Source: CBDDFV01 sp965227335 (GTDB lineage: Bacteria > Planctomycetota > Phycisphaerae > Phycisphaerales > SM1A02). From it: DNA of 64,000 nucleotides. The stretch covers positions 700,639 to 764,638 of the forward strand of contig CBDDFV010000009.1 in assembly GCA_965227335.1 (NCBI GenBank), written 5' to 3'. Every line of letters starts with the position of its first letter. The stretch's first letter is position 1. Both the position numbers and the translations under genes were made by a program. Of this stretch, positions 51,422 through 59,248 are shown piece by piece. The notes beneath the pieces are model-generated. The model was not told the DNA's origin. It was given only the letters and a program-made list of their open reading frames with translations, and made no database searches.

Positions 51422-52513
51422 GTGTCCATACTCGCCGGGCTGCTCCTCTCCGCCGTCGGCGCCCTCCATCCCGATTCGCTGACCACGACCCGTATCGATG
51501 TTGACGCCGACGGCGGCGTGACGATTCAGCAGCGGGGGCAGGTCCTGTCGCTGCTCGAGGTGATTCCCACGCTCGACGCGGACGGGGACGGGCGGGTCAG
51601 CGCGGCGGAGTTCGAAAGCCGCCGCGCGGACGTGCTCGCGTACGTTCTCGAACACTACGAACTGACGCGGGACGGAGCGGCGCTGAGCCTGTCGCCGGAG
51701 GACGTGGTGTTCTACCCGCCGGGCGAGATCGGCGGCCCGCTCGACCGGATGGGGACGGTCGATTTCAGATTCCGGACGTCGATTGAGCCGGAGCGGGTCC
51801 CGGTGGACGTGAAATCGACGCTGTTTCTCGAGACGAGTCCCGGTCATTACGACATTCTCGAAGCGCACTGGATGGAGCGACCGCCCGAACGTCGGGTGCT
51901 GAGCGCGCGGCAGACCGAGGCCACGATCTTCGACGGTCGGCGCGGTCCGGCGTTCTTCGGCCTCGGCGTGGAGCACATCCTGACGGGGTGGGACCACGTC
52001 GCGTTCGTGCTGCTGCTGGTGGTCAGCGCGGGGCGGATCCGCGGGCTGGTGTGGACGGTGACGGCGTTCACGCTCGCTCATTCGGTCACGCTCGGTCTCG
52101 CCGCGCTCAACGTCGTCGATCCGGCGCCCCTCGCCCGCTTCGTGGAGATGGGGATTGCACTGTCGATCGTGTGGTTGGCGGGCGACACGCTGCTGACGGC
52201 CTCGTCCCGCCGGACGCGGGCGCCGGAGGCGTTCATCTTCGGCCTCATTCACGGCCTTGGGTTCGCGTCATTCCTGCGGGCGTCGCTTCTCGCGGCGGAG
52301 AGCCGGATCGTCGCCCTCGCCACCTTCAACCTCGGCGTGGAGGCGGGCCAGCTTCTCGTGGTCATCGTGGCGGCGGGGGGACTTCGTCTCCTGCCCCGGC
52401 GGCCGGACGGTCCATCGACGAGCGAGTCAACGCTGGCGCCCCGGCCGGTCCGGATCGCCGTGGCGGCGCTCATCCTCGGGCTCGGGCTGCTCTGGTTCTT
52501 TGAGCGATGGTAA
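51422..52513 (+). CDS. HupE/UreJ-family membrane protein with EF-hand
   Basis: A 363-residue protein. The N-terminal part is outside the membrane and includes a single EF-hand loop (DADGDGRVSAAE) at about residue 57. The C-terminal 200 residues are a HupE/UreJ-type domain with about six membrane helices and the conserved GVEHILTGWDHVAFVLLLVV, TAFTLAHSVTL and FGLIHGLGFAS, whose His residues may bind nickel or cobalt. Family members import such metals. GTG start at 51422, 3 bases after the MBL stop. Confidence 0.85.
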   Translation: MSILAGLLLSAVGALHPDSLTTTRIDVDADGGVTIQQRGQVLSLLEVIPTLDADGDGRVSAAEFESRRADVLAYVLEHYELTRDGAALSLSPEDVVFYPPGEIGGPLDRMGTVDFRFRTSIEPERVPVDVKSTLFLETSPGHYDILEAHWMERPPERRVLSARQTEATIFDGRRGPAFFGLGVEHILTGWDHVAFVLLLVVSAGRIRGLVWTVTAFTLAHSVTLGLAALNVVDPAPLARFVEMGIALSIVWLAGDTLLTASSRRTRAPEAFIFGLIHGLGFASFLRASLLAAESRIVALATFNLGVEAGQLLVVIVAAGGLRLLPRRPDGPSTSESTLAPRPVRIAVAALILGLGLLWFFERW

Positions 52514-52640
52514 GGCGGCGGCCGGATGCATTGCCGCCTCGACGCCGGGTCCGTACGATCGGAGTCTCGTCAGGCGGAGGGTTTGCGCGGGTGTGGACAT
52601 CGTCGCATAAACAGGCGGTTCGAGCGTCGGGGCTGTCGCG

Positions 52641-53198
52641 GTGAGCGGGCCGGGCCTGGTGCGTCCGACGCTGCAGACGGACCGGCTGCGGATACGTCCG
52701 TTCACGCTCGATGACGTGCCGGCGATGGTGGAGGGTTGTTCGCCTCGCGCGATCGCGGCCACGGCGCTGGCGATCCCCCATCCGTACGCCGAGTCCGACG
52801 GGGTGGCGTGGGTCGAGTCGCATGCGGGCCGGGCGGAGCGGGGGGAGTCGCTGGAACTGGCGATCACGGATCATGAGAGAGGCATGCTGCTGGGCGGCTG
52901 TTCGATCCGGATCGACGCCGCGCATCGCTGCGGCGAGATCGGCTATGTCGTGTACCTGCCGCACCAGGGGCGGGGAATCGCCACGGAGGCGGCGCGGGCG
53001 TTGACCGCGTACGGGTTCGACGTGCTGGATCTGAATCGGATCGAGGCGCACTGTTTCGAGGAGAATGCGGCGTCAGCCCGCGTGCTCGAGAAGTGCGGGA
53101 TGCGGTTCGAGGGTCTGCTGCGTCAGAAGATCATCAAATGGGGCGAGCCGAAGGACCTGCGGTTCTACGGCGTGCTGCGGAGCGATCGTTCGGCGTGA
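52641..53198 (+). CDS. RimJ/RimL-type N-acetyltransferase
   Basis: A 185-residue GNAT enzyme of the ribosomal-protein-alanine acetyltransferase kind. It begins LQTDRLRIRPFTLDDVPAMV and has IGYVVYLPHQGRGIATEAAR (acetyl-CoA loop) and HCFEENAASARVLEKCGMRF, the usual RimJ signature. The 127-base gap upstream holds a GC-rich hairpin-like element but nothing I can name. Its substrate may be a ribosomal protein or another amine. Confidence 0.85.
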   Translation: MSGPGLVRPTLQTDRLRIRPFTLDDVPAMVEGCSPRAIAATALAIPHPYAESDGVAWVESHAGRAERGESLELAITDHERGMLLGGCSIRIDAAHRCGEIGYVVYLPHQGRGIATEAARALTAYGFDVLDLNRIEAHCFEENAASARVLEKCGMRFEGLLRQKIIKWGEPKDLRFYGVLRSDRSA

Positions 53199-53320
53199 GC
53201 GGAGATCAGGCGTGCCGCCGCGAACGCCGATCGCGACGGCGGTGGCCTTCATCATCATCTGGGCGGCGAGCCTCACCCGCGACGGTGCGGACCTCGGAGA
53301 CTGATTCGCAAGGAGACGAC

Positions 53321-56101
53321 ATGACGGCGACGATGACCAATATGCGGCTGGCCCTGATCGCGCTCATGATCGGCGGCTCGACGACCTTCGGCGCGATGCA
53401 GGACGATCGCAACGGCGTCCCCCTCGAGCCGGGACTGACGTTTCGCATCTACGACATCGGTCGCCCGCTCGACCGGCTCGCGCCGCTCCGGGCGGACCAG
53501 ACGCCCAACGTCGATCGCCGCCTTGATCAACTCGATCTGCCTGACAACGCCGCGTTCGGGGGACCGGCGGATCACTTCGTGGTCGAAGCGTTCGGCTACC
53601 TGGAGATCGTCGTCCCCGGCGACTACACGTTCGCGCTCACCAGCGATGACGGCTCCCGGCTGATGATCAACGGAAACGAGATCATCCGGCACGACGGCGT
53701 GCATCCGGCGACGACGAAGGAAGGCGCCTGCGCGCTGGAGGCGGGACTGCACCCGTGGCGGGTCGAGATGTTCGAGAACGGCGGCGGGGCCGCGCTGTCG
53801 CTCGCCTGGCGTCCTCCCGGCGCGGCGGAATTCACGCTCGTCCCGGCCGACGCGTTCCGCATCGAGAAGGGCGTCACCCGCGTGGTCTCGCCGGGAAGGA
53901 AGATCCTGCTCGACGGACGCGAACATCTGAAGCCAGGCGACGGGATGCCGCTGGAAACGGTGCATCCGGCGTGGACGCTCGAGACGCTGCGCCCGGACGG
54001 CTTCGAACCGCAGGTCGGCGGGATGGCGTTTCTTCCCGACGGCCGGCTCGTGGTCAGTTCGTTTCCGCCGGTGAACAACGGCGTGTTTCGGGAGCAGCCC
54101 AACGGCGTTTTGTACGTGCTCGATCATCTTGACGACGCGCCGGACGGTCTCACGATCGACGTGATCGCCGACGACCTGCACGATCCCTGCGGGGTGGCGG
54201 TCGTGGACGGCGACATCTATGTCTCGCACCGCCCGGACATCACGCGGTTCATGGATACCGACGGCGACGGCGTGTTCGAATCTCGCGAGGTCTTCGTCGC
54301 GCCGTGGGTCAGCGACAACTACCACCATTTCTCGTTCGGGCTCGTCGAACACGACGGTTGGCTGTACGGGACGTTGTCGACGTCGATCTACTTCGAGAAC
54401 ACGCTGAAGGCCGACAATGTCGAGGGCGAGGTCGTCTCGATGAACGGGCCGAACCCGGCGCATCGCGGGACGTGCTACCGCGTCAACCTCGAGTCCCGCG
54501 ACGTCGAGTTTCTCGCCGGCGGTTTCCGCACGCCGAACGGGATCTGGGTGACCGACGACGGACGGATCCTCGTCTCCGACAATCAGGGAGCGTGGCTGCC
54601 GGCGTCGAAACTCGTCCAGGTCGAACCGGGCGCGTTCTACGGGCATCACAACGGGACCCAGTCGAGCGAGCGCTATCCCGACGGCGGAGTTCCCGCCCTC
54701 CACGCGGATCAGCCGCCTTCCCCGCCGGCGCTGTGGTTGCCGCAGAACGAGATCTGCAACTCGCCGACCAACCCGTTGCCGATCACCGACGGCCCGTTCG
54801 CCGGCCAGTTCTATCTCGGCGAACTCACGATGGGCGGGATCCGACGATTCATGCTCGAAACTGTCGACGGCGGCGTCCAGGGCGCCGCGTTCCGTCACAC
54901 GCAGGGATTCGAAGCGGGCGTGAATCGCATCATTCATGGACCCGACGGCTGCCTGTATGTCGGCGGGACCGGCGCGAACGGCAACTGGACGTGGCGCGGG
55001 ACGCAGTTCGGACTGCAACGGCTGCGCCCCACCGGCGCCTCCGCCTTCGAGATGCACGCGATCAACATCCGGCCCGACGGCTTCCTCGTGTCGTTCACCG
55101 ACCCGATTGACGACGAGACGCTGCGCGATCCGGCTCGCTATACGGTGACGCAATGGCGGTACCACCCCACGCCGCAGTACGGCGGTCCGAAGTACGACCT
55201 GCAGCGCCTGCCGGTGGCGTCCGCGACGCCGAACCGAACCGGCGAGACGGTGCACCTCGCCGTGCCGGGACTGCGGGCGGGGTCCGTCGTGCATCTTCGA
55301 ACCGATCTCCGACGCAAGGCGGACGAGGCTGAACTCTGGTCGAAAGAGGCGTGGTACACGCTGAACCGATTCCCCGGCGGTCGCGCGATGAGCGAGGCGA
55401 CGCGGATCACGCTGCCGCGCTCGGACGACGTCGAAGACGCGTTTCGCACGCCGTTCGGAGCGTGGGCGGTGGTTGATGATGTGCGGATGGATCCGTCTGC
55501 CCCGCGTCGACTCGCCGCGCAGGAGGAGACGGGGATCGCGGGCGGGAATCGCGGCGTGCTGTGGAACGGCCCGGACGGTCGGGCGCCGGATCTCATGACC
55601 CACTTCGAGCATGGCGACGTCGAGGTGGACGTCGAGTTCATGGTGCCGCGCGGCTCGAACTCGGGCGTGTACCTCATGGGGCGGTACGAGATCCAGATCC
55701 TTGACAGTTTCGGCAAGGACGCGCCGCAGCACGACGACTGCGGGGGCAAGTACCAGCGGTGGGACCCGTCGCGCGGGCGGGGGAACGAGGGTTTCGAGGG
55801 CGTGCCGCCACGCACGAATGCGGCGCGTCCGGCGGGCCAGTGGCAGCGGTATGAAATCCTGTTCCGGGCGCCGCGTTTTGATGAGACCGGACGGAAAGTC
55901 GAGAACGCCCGGTTCGTGCGGGTGGTGCACAACGGGCGGGTGATTCACGAGAACGTGGAGCTCACCGGTCCGACCCGGGCGGGATTCGACGACGAGGTCC
56001 CGTACGGACCGCTGCGGCTGCAGGGCGACCACGGGCCGGTGGCGTACCGGAATCTTCGCGTGCGGCTGCTCGAGGACGCTTCGGACGCGTCTTGGCGGTA
56101 G
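53321..56101 (+). CDS. Secreted PA14/NHL-like/DUF1080 protein
   Basis: A 926-residue exported protein. Signal peptide (about residues 1-26), a PA14 domain (about 30-190) with GDYTFALTSDDGSRLMINGN (a carbohydrate-binding fold), a beta-propeller region resembling glucose/sorbosone dehydrogenases (about 210-600), and a C-terminal DUF1080 domain (about 690-915; 3-keto-disaccharide hydrolase/glucanase-like) with GSNSGVYLMGRYEIQILDSF. The combination points to extracellular polysaccharide or sugar oxidation and hydrolysis; no heme c motif is seen. AAGGAGACGAC precedes the ATG at 53321. Convergent with the next gene, 7 bases away. Confidence 0.88.
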   Translation: MTATMTNMRLALIALMIGGSTTFGAMQDDRNGVPLEPGLTFRIYDIGRPLDRLAPLRADQTPNVDRRLDQLDLPDNAAFGGPADHFVVEAFGYLEIVVPGDYTFALTSDDGSRLMINGNEIIRHDGVHPATTKEGACALEAGLHPWRVEMFENGGGAALSLAWRPPGAAEFTLVPADAFRIEKGVTRVVSPGRKILLDGREHLKPGDGMPLETVHPAWTLETLRPDGFEPQVGGMAFLPDGRLVVSSFPPVNNGVFREQPNGVLYVLDHLDDAPDGLTIDVIADDLHDPCGVAVVDGDIYVSHRPDITRFMDTDGDGVFESREVFVAPWVSDNYHHFSFGLVEHDGWLYGTLSTSIYFENTLKADNVEGEVVSMNGPNPAHRGTCYRVNLESRDVEFLAGGFRTPNGIWVTDDGRILVSDNQGAWLPASKLVQVEPGAFYGHHNGTQSSERYPDGGVPALHADQPPSPPALWLPQNEICNSPTNPLPITDGPFAGQFYLGELTMGGIRRFMLETVDGGVQGAAFRHTQGFEAGVNRIIHGPDGCLYVGGTGANGNWTWRGTQFGLQRLRPTGASAFEMHAINIRPDGFLVSFTDPIDDETLRDPARYTVTQWRYHPTPQYGGPKYDLQRLPVASATPNRTGETVHLAVPGLRAGSVVHLRTDLRRKADEAELWSKEAWYTLNRFPGGRAMSEATRITLPRSDDVEDAFRTPFGAWAVVDDVRMDPSAPRRLAAQEETGIAGGNRGVLWNGPDGRAPDLMTHFEHGDVEVDVEFMVPRGSNSGVYLMGRYEIQILDSFGKDAPQHDDCGGKYQRWDPSRGRGNEGFEGVPPRTNAARPAGQWQRYEILFRAPRFDETGRKVENARFVRVVHNGRVIHENVELTGPTRAGFDDEVPYGPLRLQGDHGPVAYRNLRVRLLEDASDASWR

Positions 56102-56108
56102 ACGGGAA

Positions 56109-57041
56109 TCAGCCTTCGGCGCAATCGCCCCACGAGGCGAGCAGAGTGGCGAGATCGCCGGGGCCGACTTCGCCGTCGCAGGTGAGGTCGGCCGGACACG
56201 CGGCGTCGCACTCGCCCCACGCGGCGAGCAGGGCGGCGAGATCGGCGGGATCCACCGTGCCGCTGAAGTCCTGATCGGCGCGGCAGGTCGCGCGGGCCCA
56301 TCCCATCCCATCCGCGAGCGCGTTCGACGGATAGCCGATATCGGCGAGATTCACGACGAACGTGGCGAAGGCGACATCATCGACGATATCGACGATGTAC
56401 AGGTTGCGGGCCGTGCAGACCATGTAGAACACGTCGTCGTCACGGTCGTAGGCGAGTCCGGCGCAGGATCCGCCGGCCGGCGCGGCCTTCGGATCGAACG
56501 GAATCGTCACCGGCGTTGCGGTCGATCCGTCGAACGCGATCCGGGCGAACACGCCGTTCTGATAGTTGGACACGTAGAGCGTGCCGTTCGCCCACGCCAG
56601 GCCGACCCAGCCGCCGCCGACGTTGTAGGTGTTGACGAGATCGCCGCTCGTCGTCGTCTCATGCATGAGGCTGCTGTAGGTCATTCGCCAGAGCGTGCCG
56701 GTGTCCGGGTTGTACGCGCCGTCCTCGCAGTGACCGCTCAGGTTCTGCGGATAGTCGCCGTCATCCAGAACGACGCCGGTCGTGGCGTCGCACACGACGA
56801 AGTTCTGCGTGGTCGGGTTGCCGAGGTACAGATGGCAGTCATCGGCCGCCATGTTGTTCCAGTGGTCGCCGCCGGCGTGCGACATCGTGAGATCGATCTC
56901 GCCCGTAACGATGTTGTAGCGGTAGTAGTTGCCCTTGCCGCCGTACTCGGCGCCGATCCAGAGATACCCGCCCGCGTGCGCAACGGCGCCGACGCCGGTC
57001 GCGATGATTGTCGCGGCCAGGCTCGTGGTCAATGTGGTCAT
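56109..57041 (-). CDS. Secreted protein with dockerin tags
   Basis: A 310-residue exported protein. Signal peptide (residues 1-22, ending AVAHA), a 200-residue beta-propeller-like domain with repeated strands (GGYLWIGAEYGGKGNYYRYN, GWVGLAWANGTLYVSNYQNG), and two dockerin-like repeats (QDFSGTVDPADLAALLAAWG and DLTCDGEVGPGDLATLLASW). Function unknown; the architecture suggests an extracellular structural or binding role. GAGGAGG lies just before the ATG. Confidence 0.8.
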   Translation of the reverse strand: MTTLTTSLAATIIATGVGAVAHAGGYLWIGAEYGGKGNYYRYNIVTGEIDLTMSHAGGDHWNNMAADDCHLYLGNPTTQNFVVCDATTGVVLDDGDYPQNLSGHCEDGAYNPDTGTLWRMTYSSLMHETTTSGDLVNTYNVGGGWVGLAWANGTLYVSNYQNGVFARIAFDGSTATPVTIPFDPKAAPAGGSCAGLAYDRDDDVFYMVCTARNLYIVDIVDDVAFATFVVNLADIGYPSNALADGMGWARATCRADQDFSGTVDPADLAALLAAWGECDAACPADLTCDGEVGPGDLATLLASWGDCAEG

Positions 57042-57114
57042 GATGCACCTCCTCAGGCCTTCGATCGTATCATCGACTGCGGCTGATACAAGAAGGGCGG
57101 AGGGAGATCGGCGG

Positions 57115-57390
57115 TCAGACGCTCGAAGGACGTCTGCCGCGGTTGATCAGGCGGATTCCCCAGGTGACGCCGACGCAGCTCGCCAGCCAGACGATCGGTC
57201 CGACGACGAAGCCGAAATCGAAGAACCACCAGATCGCGACGGCGAGGCCGATGTACACGGCGAGCATCACGAGCGCGACGAGGCATCCGCGGGCGCCCTT
57301 CGTGTCGATCCCGATGTAGAGCAGGTCACCGAGAAAATCGAAGAGGCCGTCGAAGAGGCCGCCGATGTCAAGCAGGTCGTCAAGGGGCAT
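57115..57390 (-). CDS. Small membrane protein
   Basis: A 91-residue protein with one or two hydrophobic helices (about residues 35-60 and 64-80, ALVMLAVYIGLAVAIWWFF). Unrecognised family. Its ATG lies 6 bases after a TAAGCT hexamer, with no ribosome site. It is next to, and in line with, the PepSY gene but with its own possible promoter. Confidence 0.6.
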   Translation of the reverse strand: MPLDDLLDIGGLFDGLFDFLGDLLYIGIDTKGARGCLVALVMLAVYIGLAVAIWWFFDFGFVVGPIVWLASCVGVTWGIRLINRGRRPSSV

Positions 57391-57396
57391 GGCGAG

Positions 57397-57402
57397 AGCT
57401 TA
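57397..57402 (-). promoter_or_regulatory. -10-like hexamer 6 bases before a small membrane protein start
   Basis: TAAGCT on the minus strand with 6 bases to the ATG at 57390. No Shine-Dalgarno site. Compatible with a leaderless transcript. Confidence 0.4.
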
Positions 57403-57434
57403 TTCGAAACGACACGCAATGGCTTTCAGCGGGG

Positions 57435-57974
57435 TCAGACCCGCTCGACCGCGCGGGCCTTGCGTCGCCGCCGGCGGACGATCGGCTCGATCCACAGCCA
57501 CAGACCGGAGAAGACGAGGAACAGGAGCACGAGGGCCACGATCGGGAAGACGTACGCATGCACCCAGTCGCCGAAGAAACTGCCGTCGTGCAGATTCTCG
57601 AGGAGGTCGGACATCCGCGCCTGCACATGGAGCACGTCGCCGGTCACGGCGTCCACCTGCATCTCCATGTAGTTGTGTTGGGACTGCACCTTGTAGATGC
57701 GCTTGCCCGGTCGGAAGTCGACGCGGTCGACGTCGTCCAGCGACTGGAAGTCCGGATGGTCCTCCGCGAGGACGATGTCGAACAACGTCGCGGCGGTGAT
57801 GAAGTCCGCCGGCTCGCCGGGCGCGCCCTTCATCGTCGGCGGCTGAATCCACGCGTACTCCTTCTTGAGCAGCAGCAGAAAGCCCGTGCACGCGATCAGC
57901 ACGAAGATGACGGCGGCGATGATGCCGGCCCACTTGTGCGTGGTCCAGAAGAATTTGAACGTCTTGACGGCCAT
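57435..57974 (-). CDS. PepSY-domain membrane protein
   Basis: A 179-residue protein with an N-terminal membrane helix (THKWAGIIAAVIFVLIACTG), a PepSY-like middle domain (VQSQHNYMEMQVDAVTGDVL) and a C-terminal helix (ALVLLFLVFSGLWLWI). PepSY proteins often assist reductases or iron-uptake oxidoreductases; the partner is not identified here. The ATG at 57974 was chosen because the helix begins at once; a further-upstream in-frame ATG has no ribosome site. Confidence 0.75.
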   Translation of the reverse strand: MAVKTFKFFWTTHKWAGIIAAVIFVLIACTGFLLLLKKEYAWIQPPTMKGAPGEPADFITAATLFDIVLAEDHPDFQSLDDVDRVDFRPGKRIYKVQSQHNYMEMQVDAVTGDVLHVQARMSDLLENLHDGSFFGDWVHAYVFPIVALVLLFLVFSGLWLWIEPIVRRRRRKARAVERV

Positions 57975-57982
57975 GGCGGGAC

Positions 57983-57988
57983 AGGATA
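57983..57988 (-). promoter_or_regulatory. -10-like hexamer 8 bases before the PepSY start
   Basis: TATCCT on the minus strand with 8 bases to the ATG at 57974. No Shine-Dalgarno site. Confidence 0.35.
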
Positions 57989-58102
57989 GCCCGGCGGGGC
58001 CGAGGTGTTCCACCCCCGTCGGCGGGGATCACGAAAGCGGCGTTCGACGCGGCGGCCGCACCCTGCGGCGGGATCCCGCGGCTTTCGCCGCCGTCCCCCG
58101 CA

Positions 58103-58108
58103 TACGAT
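58103..58108 (+). promoter_or_regulatory. -10-like hexamer 6 bases before the zinc-ribbon membrane protein start
   Basis: TACGAT with 6 bases to the ATG at 58115. No Shine-Dalgarno site. Compatible with a leaderless transcript. Confidence 0.4.
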
Positions 58109-58114
58109 GACCCC

Positions 58115-58753
58115 ATGACCTTCGTCCTCCTGACCCTCTTCCGGGTCGTCATCGTCGGCGCGCTCGCCCTGCATGTCGCCGTCATGTACGGCTTCGTGCG
58201 GGCGATGGATCAGGAGTTCGGACGGTCGACCGGCGAGGTCGTACTCGCGATGATCTTCGGCGCCGCGATGCTCATTCCGCTCGTCTGGGCCGTCACCATC
58301 GCAGACGCGCCTGAAATCTGCAGCCGACACATTCGCGGGAAGCGACGCTGGGATCGCGGCGACTGCCCGGATTGCGGCTACCGACGCCCCGAGGACGCCG
58401 AAGACCAGCCGTGCACCGAATGCGGCGGCGTCCTCCGTCCGCCCCGCGTCTACGCCCTCTCCCGCCGCACCGTGTCCCGGTACCTCGCCATGAACCTCGT
58501 GGCGTGGGCGATCGGCGGCGCCCTGGCCGAGGTGCTGGTCACGCTCGACGAACGTATGTTCGCGGCGGAGGTCGAGGCGACCGCTCCGCTCGAATACGAC
58601 CGCCCGCGGGCGTGGCCGTTCGACTCCATCCGGTTCGTCTATCGCGAGGGCGAGGGCAGCCGGGTCGTCAGCGGCCTGCATCCGGACGCCTCCCAGATGC
58701 GCCCGCCGCCCCGCCGTCGTCCGAGTCGTCCGTCGCCGCATGAGGAGAAGTGA
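58115..58753 (+). CDS. Membrane protein with a zinc-ribbon loop, function unknown
   Basis: A 212-residue protein with two N-terminal helices (about residues 4-27 and 43-64), a cytoplasmic zinc-ribbon-like loop with CPDCGYRRPEDAEDQPCTEC, a third helix (about 130-148) and a Pro/Arg-rich tail. Unrecognised beyond that. Its stop overlaps the SRPBCC start by 4 bases (GTGA), so the two are coupled. Confidence 0.7.
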   Translation: MTFVLLTLFRVVIVGALALHVAVMYGFVRAMDQEFGRSTGEVVLAMIFGAAMLIPLVWAVTIADAPEICSRHIRGKRRWDRGDCPDCGYRRPEDAEDQPCTECGGVLRPPRVYALSRRTVSRYLAMNLVAWAIGGALAEVLVTLDERMFAAEVEATAPLEYDRPRAWPFDSIRFVYREGEGSRVVSGLHPDASQMRPPPRRRPSRPSPHEEK

Positions 58754-59217
58754 TCGTGGGACGAATGACCTTGACACGCACCATCGACGCTCCGGTTGAT
58801 CGCGTCTTCGAGACCGTCTCGGACATCTCGTCGTTCTCGGAGGCGATCCCGGAGATCGTCAAGGTCGAGATGCTGTCCGACGTGCATGTGGGGGTCGGGG
58901 CCCGGTTCCGCGAGACGCGCCGGATGGGCCGACGCGAACACACGGTCGAGCTGCACGTCACCGAGTACGAGAAGAACGACCACGTCCGGCTGGTGTCGGA
59001 CGCCGGGGGCACGATCTGGGACACCGTGTTCACCGTGCGACCCGCGGCCGACGGCCCCGGCGCCGAACTCACCATGGTCATGGACGCGCGGCCGTACAAG
59101 GTCGCCGCGAAGGTCTTCACGCCCGTGGTGAGTCGTCTGATCCGGAACGCGGTCGAGCGCGACATGGATGCCGTGAAGGCGTACTGCGAACGGGGTCGCG
59201 CCGCCGACGACGCCTGA
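58750..59217 (+). CDS. SRPBCC-family (polyketide cyclase/START-like) protein
   Basis: A 155-residue protein of the SRPBCC fold: LTRTIDAPVDRVFETVSDIS at the N-terminus and GAELTMVMDARPYKVAAKVF in the C-terminal helix region. Such proteins bind a hydrophobic ligand in a cavity; many act as lipid carriers or with toxin-antitoxin systems. Ligand unknown. Its GTG start is coupled to the preceding membrane protein. Confidence 0.75.
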   Translation: MIVGRMTLTRTIDAPVDRVFETVSDISSFSEAIPEIVKVEMLSDVHVGVGARFRETRRMGRREHTVELHVTEYEKNDHVRLVSDAGGTIWDTVFTVRPAADGPGAELTMVMDARPYKVAAKVFTPVVSRLIRNAVERDMDAVKAYCERGRAADDA

Positions 59218-59228
59218 AGAAGGGAGCA

Positions 59229-59244
59229 GCGCCCGCACGGGCGC
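59229..59244. terminator. Hairpin at a convergent gene junction
   Basis: A perfect 7-base stem (GCGCCCG/CGGGCGC) with a 2-base loop, 11 bases after the SRPBCC stop and 4 bases before the end of the MltA gene. Neither side has a strong T tract, so termination is only possible. Confidence 0.35.
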
Positions 59245-59248
59245 CGAC

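Noticed and set aside
52514..52640. A 7-base GC-rich inverted repeat (AGGCGGC/GCCGCCT) after the HupE-like gene as a terminator
   Set aside because: Long loop and no T tract; too weak to call.
53273..56311. A 1012-codon open frame antisense to the PA14/DUF1080 gene
   Set aside because: Arg- and Val-rich without motif; overlaps a well-supported gene.
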